Source: Eremomyces bilateralis CBS 781.70 (taxonomy: Eukaryota; Ascomycota; Dothideomycetes; Eremomycetales; Eremomycetaceae). Taken from it: a stretch of DNA of 64,000 nucleotides. The position numbers were made by a program, and so were the translations under genes. The notes under the pieces were generated by a model. That model did no database searches. It was not told the origin of the DNA and was given only the letters and a program-made list of their open reading frames with translations. The stretch's first letter is position 1. The number at the start of each line of letters is the position of its first letter. Below, piece by piece: positions 53,494 to 64,000 of this stretch. Location of the stretch: positions 43,322 to 107,321 of the forward strand of contig NW_022985105.1 in the NCBI RefSeq assembly GCF_010015585.1, given 5' to 3'.

Positions 53494-56400
53494 GTTGGAG
53501 GACCAGGTTGGGACGATCGCAAACCAGTGTCAAACACACTACAGACATAGTATCAAGAGTGCTCATCCATTTTATAGAGGGCATGTAAAGTGCTTGAAGC
53601 CAAGCCTTATCTGCAAGGCTTCAGAGCTGAAGGCTAATATGAGGAGACTCATAAGGCTGGAGATATGGTTGGCAAATAACCCTAGCCTTTACGGTTGTGA
53701 TGAATTCAGGTTTGCTCCTTTTGGTTGGCAGAACATACCGGATTGGAGCAGATAACTGCTTGATGCTGGACTGATCACATCCGGCCTGTTGACAGGTTGG
53801 TTATGGCCCTGAATTCAGCAGCGCGTCAGTAGACCTAACTGCTGCAACAAGAGCCATAGAACTCTAGAAATATAGAAACATCAGTCGGGGATTATTTAGT
53901 ATGGTAATTATGGTGGTTGATTTGGCAGTTTGTAGCTAACCCCCGGGGAGTAATGAACAGTCCCATCAGGGAGATGCTGCATGGAATCCGGATATCGACT
54001 CTCCCTGACTTGCCATTCCTTTTTCTCTTTCCTTTTTACAATTTTTTCGACTTTATGCTATTAGTATTTTCTCTAATAATGCCTATAAAGGTGCTCAAAT
54101 GAATCAACCTTTTCAATCCCAAGCTTTAGTTGCCTCAACAGCACTGATATGACTGTCGTTCAAACTTCACAAGGCTGAAATGCTTTATGGTAGCCAATAG
54201 GAAGCTTTGAAGACAACCTTGAGCGGGTTCCAAGATTGATCCGAACCAGAAACATCATTTGACTTTCCCCTGCTCGAAACAACTTCCATTGTATTCCAAT
54301 CGTTCATGCGCCGGATAGCTGCATATAAATGAAGGCATTTCATTCGATGTCTCCTCACCGGTCCGCATAGTCCCGCATCTTGTGCAACAATATGCATGGA
54401 ATGATACAGCCTTTCTGCCATAGGTCAGATGAGTCCTGTCGTACTACCACGTGGTTAGGCAGAAATTATATGCCTCAGCCGAAATGGAGATCCATTGTGA
54501 TCGAATCCGATGATTTTGCTCCTAGGCGGACGTGTTTTGAACCCGGCTTTGTTCACTCAATCAAAATAAGCTCCGAACATTGCACAGTATTGAAACGGCA
54601 AACGATAGCTGTCTATGGGTACGTACCGAATTCTTGTCGACTACCTACACCTGAATATGAAAGGTGACGAAGTCTTTGCAAATTCTCTGTGCAGCAAGTT
54701 ATTTTTTCAATATGCTCTTGGAGTATTGTCTGAGCATATGAATTGCCGTCGGTCTCCTTCAGTTCGTGTATTGGGACTGCTGGGACATCTCAAATTTCTC
54801 TCTCTGCCGTTTTGATAGCAATGATTTTCTACAAGATCAGTAATCGGATTGTATTCCCTACCGCCTGAATGTGTTATCAGAGGCAGCAGCTTGGCCCTCC
54901 ACTATGTATATCTTATACGCTCATGTTGAACGTACCGATAAAAGTAACTCATGGAGTCTCTCCTCAGGTAGCTTAGAAGAAAAGGACTATACTGTAGAGT
55001 TTCCATACGAGTTGCAATGTTTGTGCCAGTCACCGTCCGAGTCATTTACGAATATAATATCAAAAGCTCTCTCGGACAAACAACTTCGATACCGGTTGGA
55101 ATAAAATGTACTCAAAACATCCACGCTGAAGAATCAGCATTTTGGATGACTAGCCATATCAACTGTCAGGAACACAATGCCTGCTTCATCTTGAACGACC
55201 TGGGTCCATATTCGATGTTCGAAATGTTTGCAAAACGGCAGCCTAGTATCCTGTTTCCTGTGCTCTAGAATCGGATGGCAAGCAAGATACAGCAGTCACA
55301 AGAGATCTTGCAGTAACCATAAAAGGAGACAGTGCGGCAATGAAGACTGTCCTATATCATCTTCATTTTCTTACCTAGGACATTCGTTAGCACTCTGTTT
55401 TCCACACCTGCATTGATTTTAGCGGCCCGGAGAAAGTCGCGCCGGGGGCCGCTTATGTAGGTTCGGTTACTATGTTTACGCTCGTCGCCTTGGTTTGCTT
55501 GTATTTATTTATTAGAAAGCAAAGATAAGTCCTAGCCGGGACTGCTGTCATTTCCTCGTTCTCGACGTCCAAAGGTGTCGGTTCATACCTGGTTGAGGCG
55601 AGGTGTGGAGATAGAAAAACAAGCTAACGGAAACGACGAGGTGGACACTAAACAGATTGCACCTGAAGACGAGGAATGTATCCATATTGGCGATGAGGAG
55701 GAATAGGAGATGTAAGAAGTTCAAATAGCAACCTGGGGCCGAGAACTAGGAGACTTCTGCTTCAGAGCAGGCAACGACCAGCGCGGGCACTTGTTGAACA
55801 ATGGACAGGTTGGGGATACTATCGTTCAGCTTCCGATCATTTCATTGCATATCAGCAAATCCATACTCCGTACTCCGGATCATCTTTGGTGAGGACATTC
55901 CATGGCGGGAGTCGAGTGTTATGGAGTGGGCTTTCAAGACTTCTGAGCCTTGAGGACTGAAGTCGTCAATGGGACAGGGATACTTCCGAGTAATGGGGGG
56001 AGGATCCTGCGGCCAGGGTAACAGGTTGTGTAACATCGTCGCTTTTGTTTCTTTTGAATAATATGAACCAATGTCGGATGAGGAGTTTGAAACCTGATTC
56101 GCAAATTCCGGGCAGGTGGGCCTGAAGGGGTGACTCCTTGAAATTTAACTATTATTCGAGTCCTTGATATTTCGATTCTATGTGTGGGAACGATCTCCCC
56201 TAAGCTTCAAGGGCTCCACCCGGCCCCAGCCAAAATATAGTTCACCAGGAGATAGATATGACTAGGACCAATCACAGAGCATCCGAAGTCGCGATCGAAT
56301 CGCTGGATTCAACGTCAGTCGTGAGTCGTCAAGTCTTTGACCTCCAATCCTTCCATCTTCTCCACCAACCATGAATCCATGTCGTGTGCAGTGTCATCCA

Positions 56401-57025
56401 TGTACATCACTACCTTACCTAGGTGCCGGTATCTCCTCCGTATCGCGACTCGCTGACCATTTGCATTACAGTTGAATCCCAGAGAGAATCCTGGAGAGGC
56501 GTGTTTGGAGTCCGGAGTGTCCAATTCCATGTCAAGAACCATCCGATCAGCTCCAGGTTTACCAAGTCCGGTCCCTCGATGCCGGATGGAGTGTGTACTA
56601 CATCAAGAGCTGGAACAACTGCTGAACCACAGTCTCCCGAAAGTCATTGGACGATTGGACGGAAAGGCGTTGATAGCCGTTGATGGCTGAACGCTAAGGT
56701 CGGCTGCTATCATGGCGCTGCCTCATGCCTGTGTTCCCTTTCAATCCCTCCACCCTAATCGGATCAACCCCGCTACCTCAACCCATCAAACAACTTACAA
56801 CCGTCACACACATTCGTGCCCAATGTGCGGGTGTGTCTCCGCCTGTCCTCTTGTCACCTGCGTCGTTCTCGTATTGTAGCCAAACTCTCCTCCAACTATT
56901 GTCATTTATCGATGATCATCACTCATTCTCCTGGATATCGTTGGTATTCCTGAAGCGACTAGCAACCCGTGAAATTTATAATCTATGCCGCCTGATCACG
57001 GTTATCAGCTTCTGCTACACTCCGT
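53494..57025. other. 3.5-kb stretch without a confirmed gene; orphan exon-like pieces
   Basis: No complete gene can be built. Plus-strand pieces that look coding are 54470-54660 (PKWRSIVIESDDFAPRRTCF ...), 54871-55104 (WPSTMYILYAHVERTDKSNS), 55017-55268 (VTVRVIYEYNIKSSLGQTTS) and 55391-55528, which ends in a TM-like segment (VTMFTLVALVCLYLFIRKQR) and TAA. They lie in different frames with some GT/AG signals between them, so they may be a decayed or fast-evolving membrane protein gene. From 55529 to 57025 I see only the regulator's promoter. Confidence 0.35.
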
Positions 57026-59761
57026 ATGGCAGCAACTGTTACGATCCCTTCACCTTCTTTATGCTTAGATTCGGCTGCAGGCACCTCATCGCCTGCGATT
57101 GTTTCCCTAGACCACCACAACCCCCAGGACTCGGCGCTGTTGAAGCGCAAGAATGAAGGCGACTCGACCGCTACGAAGCGTCGCTCGCTGGCCATGGAGA
57201 CGATCCCTGCGACGAAACCGGAGGGCGTGTCGAAGCGGAAACAGAGCAAGAGCAGGAACGGTCAGTTTGTTTGCCTTATCGCGTTGCGTCAATTGCAGCT
57301 CGATTGCAATTCGAGCATATGGGAACGAGCTCATTGATGTGGTTACCGTATAGGCTGTATCACTTGCAAAGCAAAACGATTGAAGTGCGATGAGACCAAG
57401 CCAACCTGCCAGCAGTGCGCTAAAAGGAACGTCTCATGTGGTGGATATAAGAAAGATTTCAAATGGAGACCTTTCGAGGAAGGGAGTTTCGCATCTAAGC
57501 AGTATACTCCGCGAGCAAGGAAAGGTATTAAAGCTTACTTGGAATGGTGTCATGGCAAGAAAACTAACATCGAGTGCAGTCGAGTCTTCGCCACTGAGCG
57601 CATCTAGGCAACAGAAAGTCAAGTCTTCTCCGCCTTTAGCAGAAGCGAAGCCTGTTGAAACGAAGAGCATTCCGACCTTGCCCCCTACTTCCACTGCCTC
57701 TATCGATTTACCGTTTCCTAATGTTGAGGATTTTGTGGCGTCAGTAACACGCGATGCAGAGATTTTGACTGTTAAATCCGAAGACATTCCGGATACTAAG
57801 AGCTTCCTAGACCTCCCAGAGATGCTTGATGAAGACCAGATGGATTCATTCCAGCATATTACTAGCGGCGAGACTGATTCGAGTTTGGCAACCGCGGCGA
57901 CTCGAGACCAAATGCCTTGCGGGCTGTTTGATATTGTCAACGCAGACCTATGTGTCTCATTACATGATGACTCCGGGTTCCTAGACGAAATGCATGATTT
58001 TATCGACCCGAGACTCACCAGCGGTGCTTTGCTCCATCCCGAACTTCCAGACAATGGGAACGAAAATGTGGAGGAGGTCGTCCGCCATGACATGATGGAT
58101 CAGTCCTTGACTCGGCTCGATACCGCATCGTCCTCTAGTGGGTCATCCATCTCAATGGATCTCTTCATGCAATTCCTTGTCGAGCCGCGATTCTCGCTTG
58201 AGAGCCAAGAGATGATCGCTTTACGCTTTGATCGAGATACATGCGGCGTCTTATCGGTAAAAGATGGTCCAACGGAGAATCCATGGCGAACACTCATCTG
58301 GCCTCTTGCTCACCATTCATCGGCACTATACCACGCATTAGCATCGATGACCGCATTCCACACCTCGGCTGTGGAGAAGAAATATCGATATCAAGGCCTG
58401 CAGCATATGCGCATGAGTCTCAGCGACCTAGCTAACAGCATCGCGAAGATTCCCACAGAGACCGCGATTGCTACAACGCTGGTGTTGGCATTCGCTGAGA
58501 GCTGGGACACTCACACCTCGACAGGTATCAACCACATCCGCGGCGCAAAAATCCTCATCGACAATGCCCTTGCCGAACACCGCGCCCACCCGCTCGACCC
58601 CTCCAGTGCCTCCTTCCAGCGCCTCAAATTCCTCTGCAGCACCTGGGTGTACATGAACGTACTCGCGGGCCTGACCACTGACCAGAACACCCCCACGGCG
58701 TCCAACACCCTCATAACCTCCAGCTTCGATACCCACGGCTTCCCCCCCTGCAACCGCCCCTCCACCCCCACCGCCGAGGACTTCAACGACGCCGAGAAGT
58801 TCATCCTCTCCACCTCCTCTCCCCCCTTATCCGCCGGCTCCGATGTCTCCCTCGACCCCCTCATGGGCTGCGCCTCCAACCTCTTCCCCCTCATCGGCCG
58901 CATCGTTGCCCTCGTCCGCGAGGTCCGCAGCTCCCCGAACCCCCCATCCGGCCGCTACTCCAACTCGCCCCGCATCATCTCCGCAGCGGTCGACCTCCGC
59001 GCTGCGCTGAAGCAGTGGGTCCCGCCCTCGTTCTTTGAGACCCCCGAGGACCCCACCAGCCGCATCCAGCACAGCCTGCAGACCGCAGAGGCGTACCGCA
59101 TCGCGACGCTGCTGCACCTCCACCGCGCGGTGCCGGAGATCCCCGCGCCGCCGGCGCTCGCGCTGGCGAAGAAGATCCTGGAGCTGCTGGCGACGGTGCC
59201 GTTGGGGAGCCGGGCGGTGGTGGTGCAGATCTTCCCGCTTATGGCGGCGGGGGCGGAGGTGAAGGATACGGAGGACCGGGATTGGGTGGCGGCGCGGTGG
59301 CAGGCGATGTGGGGGCGGATGCGGCTGGGGATTTTGGAGCGGAGCTTGGAGGTGTGTCGGGAGGTGTGGGCGCGGCGAGACGAGGTGGAGTCGCGGAAGG
59401 GGGAAGGGGAGGGAGGGAGGTTGGGGAGGGTGGTGCAGGATGTGAGGGGAGGTTGGTGTGTAGAGGAGCCGGATGGGGATGTGTTTGGGTATGAGGAGAT
59501 GGGGGTGTCGGGGCTGACGATGACGAATTTGGCGGAGATTGAGGAACAGGGGATGCGGATGGGGAGGGGAGGGCTTGAGGGGGGAAAGAGGGGCCCCAGT
59601 AATGAGGGTTGGGATGATGGGAGGACAGATCCGGAATATAGCGTTCGTGGATCGCTGCATTGGTTAGGGGTAATGAAAGATTGGAACTGGGAAGGTCAGT
59701 ACATCTGCATGGTTCTTTGTTCATGTTTGTCACTAACCGGTCGACAGTATTGCTTGGTTGA
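57026..59761 (+). CDS. Zn2Cys6 transcription factor with fungal-specific TF domain
   Basis: Model join(57026..57260, 57354..57524, 57580..59694, 59748..59761), 844 aa. The Zn2Cys6 cluster is split by intron 1 right before it and reads C-x2-C-x6-C-x6-C-x2-C-x6-C at residues 80-107 (CITCKAKRLKC, CQQCAKRNVSC), with basic residues before (SKRKQSKSRN). An acidic, Ser/Thr-rich linker follows, then the fungal TF domain of the Fungal_trans_2 type (TLIWPLAHHSSALYHALASM, NHIRGAKILIDNAL, LKFLCSTWVYMNVLAGLTT). The last exon is tiny and gives the family ending WEVLLG. Nuclear DNA-binding regulator; the target is unknown and no metabolic cluster lies next to it. The stretch coding 740-790 is Glu/Gly-rich and poorly conserved. 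Confidence 0.92.
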
Positions 59762-60444
59762 TATCAAGACTAACGAAAATCTACACGACGTTACGAGTAT
59801 TGTCCAGTAGGCTCCATGCCGGCTCTTGTCATGACCTCGCAAGGTGTCTGGAGTATCTTAATCGCTCAACTATGAGCGCCTAGCAACTTTGGCTAGGGTT
59901 AGAAAATTGTGATTAATAACTATGGATAGACCTATTAAGGTCCAACGGGTTTTAGAATATCAGAAGCAGCTAAGGTTCGTTTAAGGTTGAACAGATAGAG
60001 AATCTACGATGATATATCGTCTCTACGAATATAATAATCAGGAAGCATGATATTGCTTTTGAGTATTAGAATTCATTAACCTAAATATCCAGGCCACTTT
60101 CGTCGCTCCGGTTCTCCTATAGATCTGTACAAGCTGTCTCTCCCAGCTGTCCATGCGTTCGTAAGATAAGAACGCTGATGAGTGTACCTTAACACTATAC
60201 CATCCTATCTCGTCCATGCATCGATCTTGGCGTGTCAGCTTGCTCCAAAGAGAGGACAAGCTTGATCAGCCGCAGAATCGTCGGACATCAGGGCGAGTCT
60301 CCGCTGCCAGTTGCCTTTCTTCCGCGTTCTGAACCGACGAAGGTCGCATATTGGACGGGTAGCCCTCAGGGGTTGCTCCACCAGCACTGCATCTACCGAC
60401 GTTCCTGGTCGCCTCTCCATCTTCCGAACGCCATCCAAGGGTAT
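59762..60444. other. Intergenic region between convergent genes
   Basis: Shared 3' flank of the regulator (+) and cyclophilin (-). AT-richer around 59880-60060. No gene found. Confidence 0.45.
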
Positions 60445-60985
60445 TCACTTCCCCAAGTCCTTCTCCACCATCCCCGCCGTCACCACCTTCACCTCCTCCA
60501 GCGGCCGATCCTCCTTGTCCGTACGCACCAGCCCCATCCGCTGCACGATCCGCATGCCGCCCTTTACCCGCCCGAAAATCGTATGCTTCCCATCGAGCCA
60601 CGGCGTCGGCGCCAGCGTGATGAAGAACTGGCTTCCGTTCGTGTTCGGCCCGCTGTTCGCCATGCTCAGGATGCCCGCGCCCGTGTGCTTGAGCGACGGG
60701 GAGATCTCGTCATCGAAGGTGTCGCCGTAGATGGAGCGGCCGCCGCGGCCGGTGCCGGTGGGGTCGCCGCCTTGGATCATGAAGTCGGGGATGATGCGGT
60801 GGAAGACAACGTTGTTGTAGTAGCCGCGTTTGGAGAGCTCGAGGAAGTTCTTGCAGGTTTTCGGGGCGTGCGCGGTGTAGAGTTCGATGGTGACGGTGCC
60901 CTAGATTCGAAGATTAGAAGATATCGTGATCGAAGCGGACAGGGCGGGGTACCATCGACGTTTCTAAATAGACCTCAGAAGCCAT
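60445..60985 (-). CDS. Cyclophilin-type peptidyl-prolyl isomerase, PPIL1/Cyp1 type
   Basis: Model complement(join(60445..60900, 60953..60985)), 162 aa, the size of PPIL1-type cyclophilins. It starts [10 protein letters not shown]; a 52-nt intron (GTACCC...TCTAG) leads into [20 protein letters not shown]. Active-site residues are visible: [20 protein letters not shown] (Arg, Phe, Met, Gln), [20 protein letters not shown] (Ala, Asn, Gln, Phe), [13 protein letters not shown] (Trp, His). It should catalyse cis-trans isomerisation of prolyl bonds. PPIL1 homologues work in the spliceosome, so a nuclear role is likely. No signal peptide. Confidence 0.95.
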
Positions 60986-61462
60986 GATTCTCTACAATAT
61001 TCCCGAGTAACGGAATCGAAATTGATGGTTAGAGGGTCTTGCAAGCTTTCCTGAAGCTTTCAATCAAGTGATGATGATGAAGTTGGTGGAACGAAGGGTC
61101 GAAAGTGCGGGACAATCTTCAATCCTATTACATATTAGTGGAGTGCTCCGCTCTAAACATTCGAATCGGCAATCCATTTGTCGTGCTCGGGCAGCTCGTA
61201 AGACTTTAAAATGGGTTACCGAGTACGCTTCTAGGAAGAGGATAATTGATTTCTTGGTGAATGCTGCATCTAGCAGTATAGTCAATCAAAGTTCAGAACC
61301 TTTAATTAGGGGTCAAAGTTTAGATCGTATTGGCTGGGGATCAAGGTATCCATATTGGTTATGGTAGTATGTATACTCCCCAGTCCCCACAAAGTCATAT
61401 CCCCTAGTAATCAGAATCCAGTAAGACGAGCAAAGTTTCCATGGATAAATTGCAAGACAGTC
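60986..61462. other. Intergenic region
   Basis: Cyclophilin promoter and 3' flank of the HET gene. Nothing else recognisable. Confidence 0.45.
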
Positions 61463-63803
61463 CTATACAATGCGAAGGATTTGTGACTCTGCACCGTCGA
61501 AACTTGCCGTATTATAAATCTCAAAGAAACCAATCCGGCGAAAGACTTCTCCCTTACAAGGCACCAGGACCAGGCCCTCCACATTGTGTCTCTTTCGCCT
61601 TGATATTGTCTCAACGCTGATAGCCAGACAATATATTCTTGGCTCTCTAACGGGCTCCAGTGCATCCCAAATACCCTCGCCGTAGATGTAGGGTTGCTCC
61701 TGGGACTGGGGATCAAGTAGGTGGAAATCCGTCAAGTCCCATTCCGCGGACTCGCACCACCTGCACTCCAAGACCAAACCTTTAACCGTGAGGACTCCTG
61801 ATTCGATCGGTTCGAAATTGAATCTTGACGGTTGAGATACCCCAGTGTATGTTACGACGCAAGAAACCACCTCGAAATGAAACGACTCCTGGGGTACTTC
61901 GTCGTCGGTGCTTACGACCTGCCCGTCGACAGAAGCCCAGCTCCAGGATGGTGCTCGATATTTAGCGGGTCGTGGTAGTAGTAGGTTCCCCGGGCCTTCT
62001 GTTCCTGGAAGTTTGGATGAGCTCTGCGCCTCAGGGCTCCGTTGCCACTGAAGGTCGAGGATCAGATATTCCTTCCAAAGACCAGCGAGATATGTCCACC
62101 CATTGGCCTTTGAGAGCTGGAGGGCAATGGCAGAGATTGCAACGAGCTTATCGTTTGGATTAGTCATTTTACGACTCGTATACTCTGCTCTAATGTCCAG
62201 CCAACATTGACGAGCGGAGTCATCTGCTACAGGACCGTCGTCCGAGGCGGGAGCGTGATTGAAAAGGAACAGTGGAAACATTGTAGGTGCATCAGGGGGA
62301 CCGTTGGGATTTTCTTCGCATGCTTTGCATTTCCACTTCAGCCCGTCATGCGCATAGATAAGACAACGGGGGGATAAGATCCGCTCTTGCAACGTCCACG
62401 CCCTGGAATTGATCGGGTCCCTGGATGGTTTATAGTAGGATCGATATCCCAAGATGAGAGAGTCATCCAAAAGACCTAGAGGAATCTTGAATGGTTCAAT
62501 GAAGTAGCCAAGGTCATCTGGGTTCTTAAAAATCCCATCAGTCGCAGCGGAAGAGTTCGCAGCGACTATGGTTAATGCACTGCCAGCATAGATTTGATCC
62601 ATTCTTGAGATCTCACCAAGTTTTCCAGCGCCGGAGTCTTGTATGATGCATAATGCATCTACCCAAAGGTACGAGTACCCTAGTCGTAGAGTCACCTTAA
62701 TTCCATCCGCAATGGTCTTCGGGAGTAAGGAGATGTCCAGACCGATCAACTTGTCCTTCAGCGTGTCCTGTGTTAGGGCATAGGGTTGATCTTTGCCCCA
62801 AACGTAGCTGAGAGTCGCATAGACTACTGGATTCTGTTGAGATACTGACTTACGATACACTAATCGAGGTGCCAAAGGGTCGGTCAAATCGATAAGCATA
62901 GTAGGAATCGTAGATAGGGATTCGTTACGATCAGCGACGCCGAGGGAGCAGGCTGAATGATGGGAACAGTTCGCAAGCCAGGATTTAGCAAGTTGAAACC
63001 ATTGATGCGACTCCAGGCTCAGGTTGATTCCAGATAATCCACCGTGACTAGAACAATTGTTGGCTACCGCTGTGTCAGTAGTAGGTAATTTCATGGAGGA
63101 CGCACTTACCAGTTACCAAGCTCGTCTCAAAGGTCAATCTAATCGATGTATCACCCTTCATTTCCGATAACCTCTTGTTTTTACACATATCCGCACCGTT
63201 CCATGATAGTTCGGTCTTTGCTGCAAGAACCCCAAGCACGAACTCCTCACTAGTTGGACTCAATGAGATCGCAACACTCATATGACCATCAAAACGTGCG
63301 AAGTCAGACAGGGACAGTGTTAGATCATCCTGATCTTGACTAGCTAGGTCTAACTCAAGATCGTCCTCCCCTTGGTCCATGGTCCCCAGGCTGTTCTCGT
63401 GTACATCGCTTTGGTCGACCTCAACCTCTTCGATTGGTGCATCTTCATCGCCCTCATCAAGCATACTACTGCCATCAGAGTGGCTCCCATCCCACTGCTC
63501 ATACCAATAATCCAGATGTGCTGCGGACAGCACCCCTCGGACCAAGCCGGTACACCACATGCACCCTTCCAGTACCGATTGGTGAAATTCGTTCGTTTGT
63601 CTTGAGTAGGCGAACGTTCCCAAATCCTTCTCTTTCTCAGGTCGTAGTTCGTAGCGAGATGCGGCTGAAAAGACGTTGCTTTGGCAGAATTGGCAGATAT
63701 TTGGCTTATCATCACCAGCCTCGTCCTTCTCCGGTGGAGGAATATCGACATGGTTGGGCGGCACGTACGTTCCGTGACGAGATAACATTATGGATATCCT
63801 CAC
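61463..63803 (-). CDS. HET-domain (heterokaryon incompatibility) protein
   Basis: Model complement(join(61463..63069, 63110..63803)), 766 aa; the 40-nt intron (GTAAGT...ACACAG) joins in phase, though it is short. The HET domain spans about residues 308-460: YATLSYVWGKDQPYAL, TIADGIKVTLRLGYSYLWVD, ALCIIQDSG, QIYAGSALTIVAANS and SRAWTLQERILSPR. Before it are a Cys-containing segment (ICQFCQSNVF, EGCMWCTGL) and an acidic run with many Asp/Glu. After it is the variable C-terminal part. HET proteins trigger cell death when incompatible strains fuse; the partner of this one is not apparent. Start may be the ATG six codons in (LSRHGTYVPP). The C-terminal end after 700 is poorly conserved. Confidence 0.92.
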
Positions 63804-64000
63804 ATTTGAATTTCATAGCGGGGAAAGGACCAATTCAGCCTGAAGCCTGAACCGGTCCCTGGTATGGAGCGCTGTTGCTGCGAATCGTATTATGACCGGA
63901 TCTGATGTCAAATGTAACCAACTAAGCTAAATCCCCAAAAAGGGACGCCCCTACTAGGAGGCTAGTAGAAGGGCAGATATAGCTAAGGTAATTTTCCTGT
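63804..64000. other. Upstream flank of the HET gene to window end
   Basis: Promoter of the HET gene. No other gene; a short inverted word pair (CTACTAG / CTAGTAG) lies at about 63951-63968. Confidence 0.4.

Noticed and set aside
58827-59660. 277-aa minus-strand frame opposite the Zn2Cys6 gene
   Set aside because: His/Pro-rich shadow of a GC-rich coding region.
1-64000. CRISPR arrays, rRNA, tRNA and bacterial-type operons
   Set aside because: No regularly spaced repeats, no rRNA-like sequence and no convincing tRNA B-box/A-box pair; the genes are spliced and eukaryotic.

Overview
The window is nuclear DNA of a filamentous ascomycete (Pezizomycotina). The evidence is many introns of about 44-130 nt with GTRNGT donors, CTAAC/CTGAC-like branch sites and YAG acceptors; gene families typical of filamentous fungi (HET domain, Zn2Cys6 regulator, TRP/FLC channel, EthD-like protein, Pik1, Ubp12); and a decayed transposon whose stop codons sit where TGG or CAA is expected, as repeat-induced point mutation (RIP) would leave. 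I cannot fix the class. There are no operons; all gene models below were spliced by eye from the sequence.

Left part (1-9.4 kb): the 3' end of an unrecognised low-complexity protein, the Sec61 beta subunit of the ER translocon, a TRP/flavin-carrier-like membrane channel, and an Iah1-like GDSL esterase. These look like ordinary, conserved genes.

Accessory stretch (about 10-27 kb): a 3.1-kb Mutator-like element (MULE) with 9-bp target duplications, itself carrying a 424-bp foldback MITE and a 220-bp solo LTR. It has landed just behind the stop codon of a one-TM protein gene. Then come an Hsp70-like ATPase (10 exons, one GC-AG intron) divergent from a coiled-coil protein, a seven-TM protein, and a very large intronless PARP-type ADP-ribosyltransferase divergent from a gene whose product has an N-myristoylation signal. 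Most of these are not housekeeping families.

Middle part (27.9-52.2 kb): Ubp12-type deubiquitinase; a fungal protein often auto-labelled USP19; a small conserved fungal protein; a class-C beta-lactamase-fold hydrolase; an Rmd1/Rmd8 (DUF155) protein; the PI 4-kinase Pik1; an EthD-like dimeric alpha-beta barrel protein; a mitochondrial-looking hotdog thioesterase; and an ARF-like GTPase fused to a long C-terminal region.

Right part (52.6-64 kb): a secreted Cys-rich type-I membrane protein, a 3.5-kb stretch with only orphan exon-like pieces, a Zn2Cys6 transcription factor, a PPIL1/Cyp1-type cyclophilin, and a HET-domain incompatibility protein. I found no rRNA, tRNA or CRISPR.

The best candidates for something new are the PARP protein with its divergent partner, the Hsp70-like/coiled-coil pair, the GTPase fusion, and the nested transposon structure.
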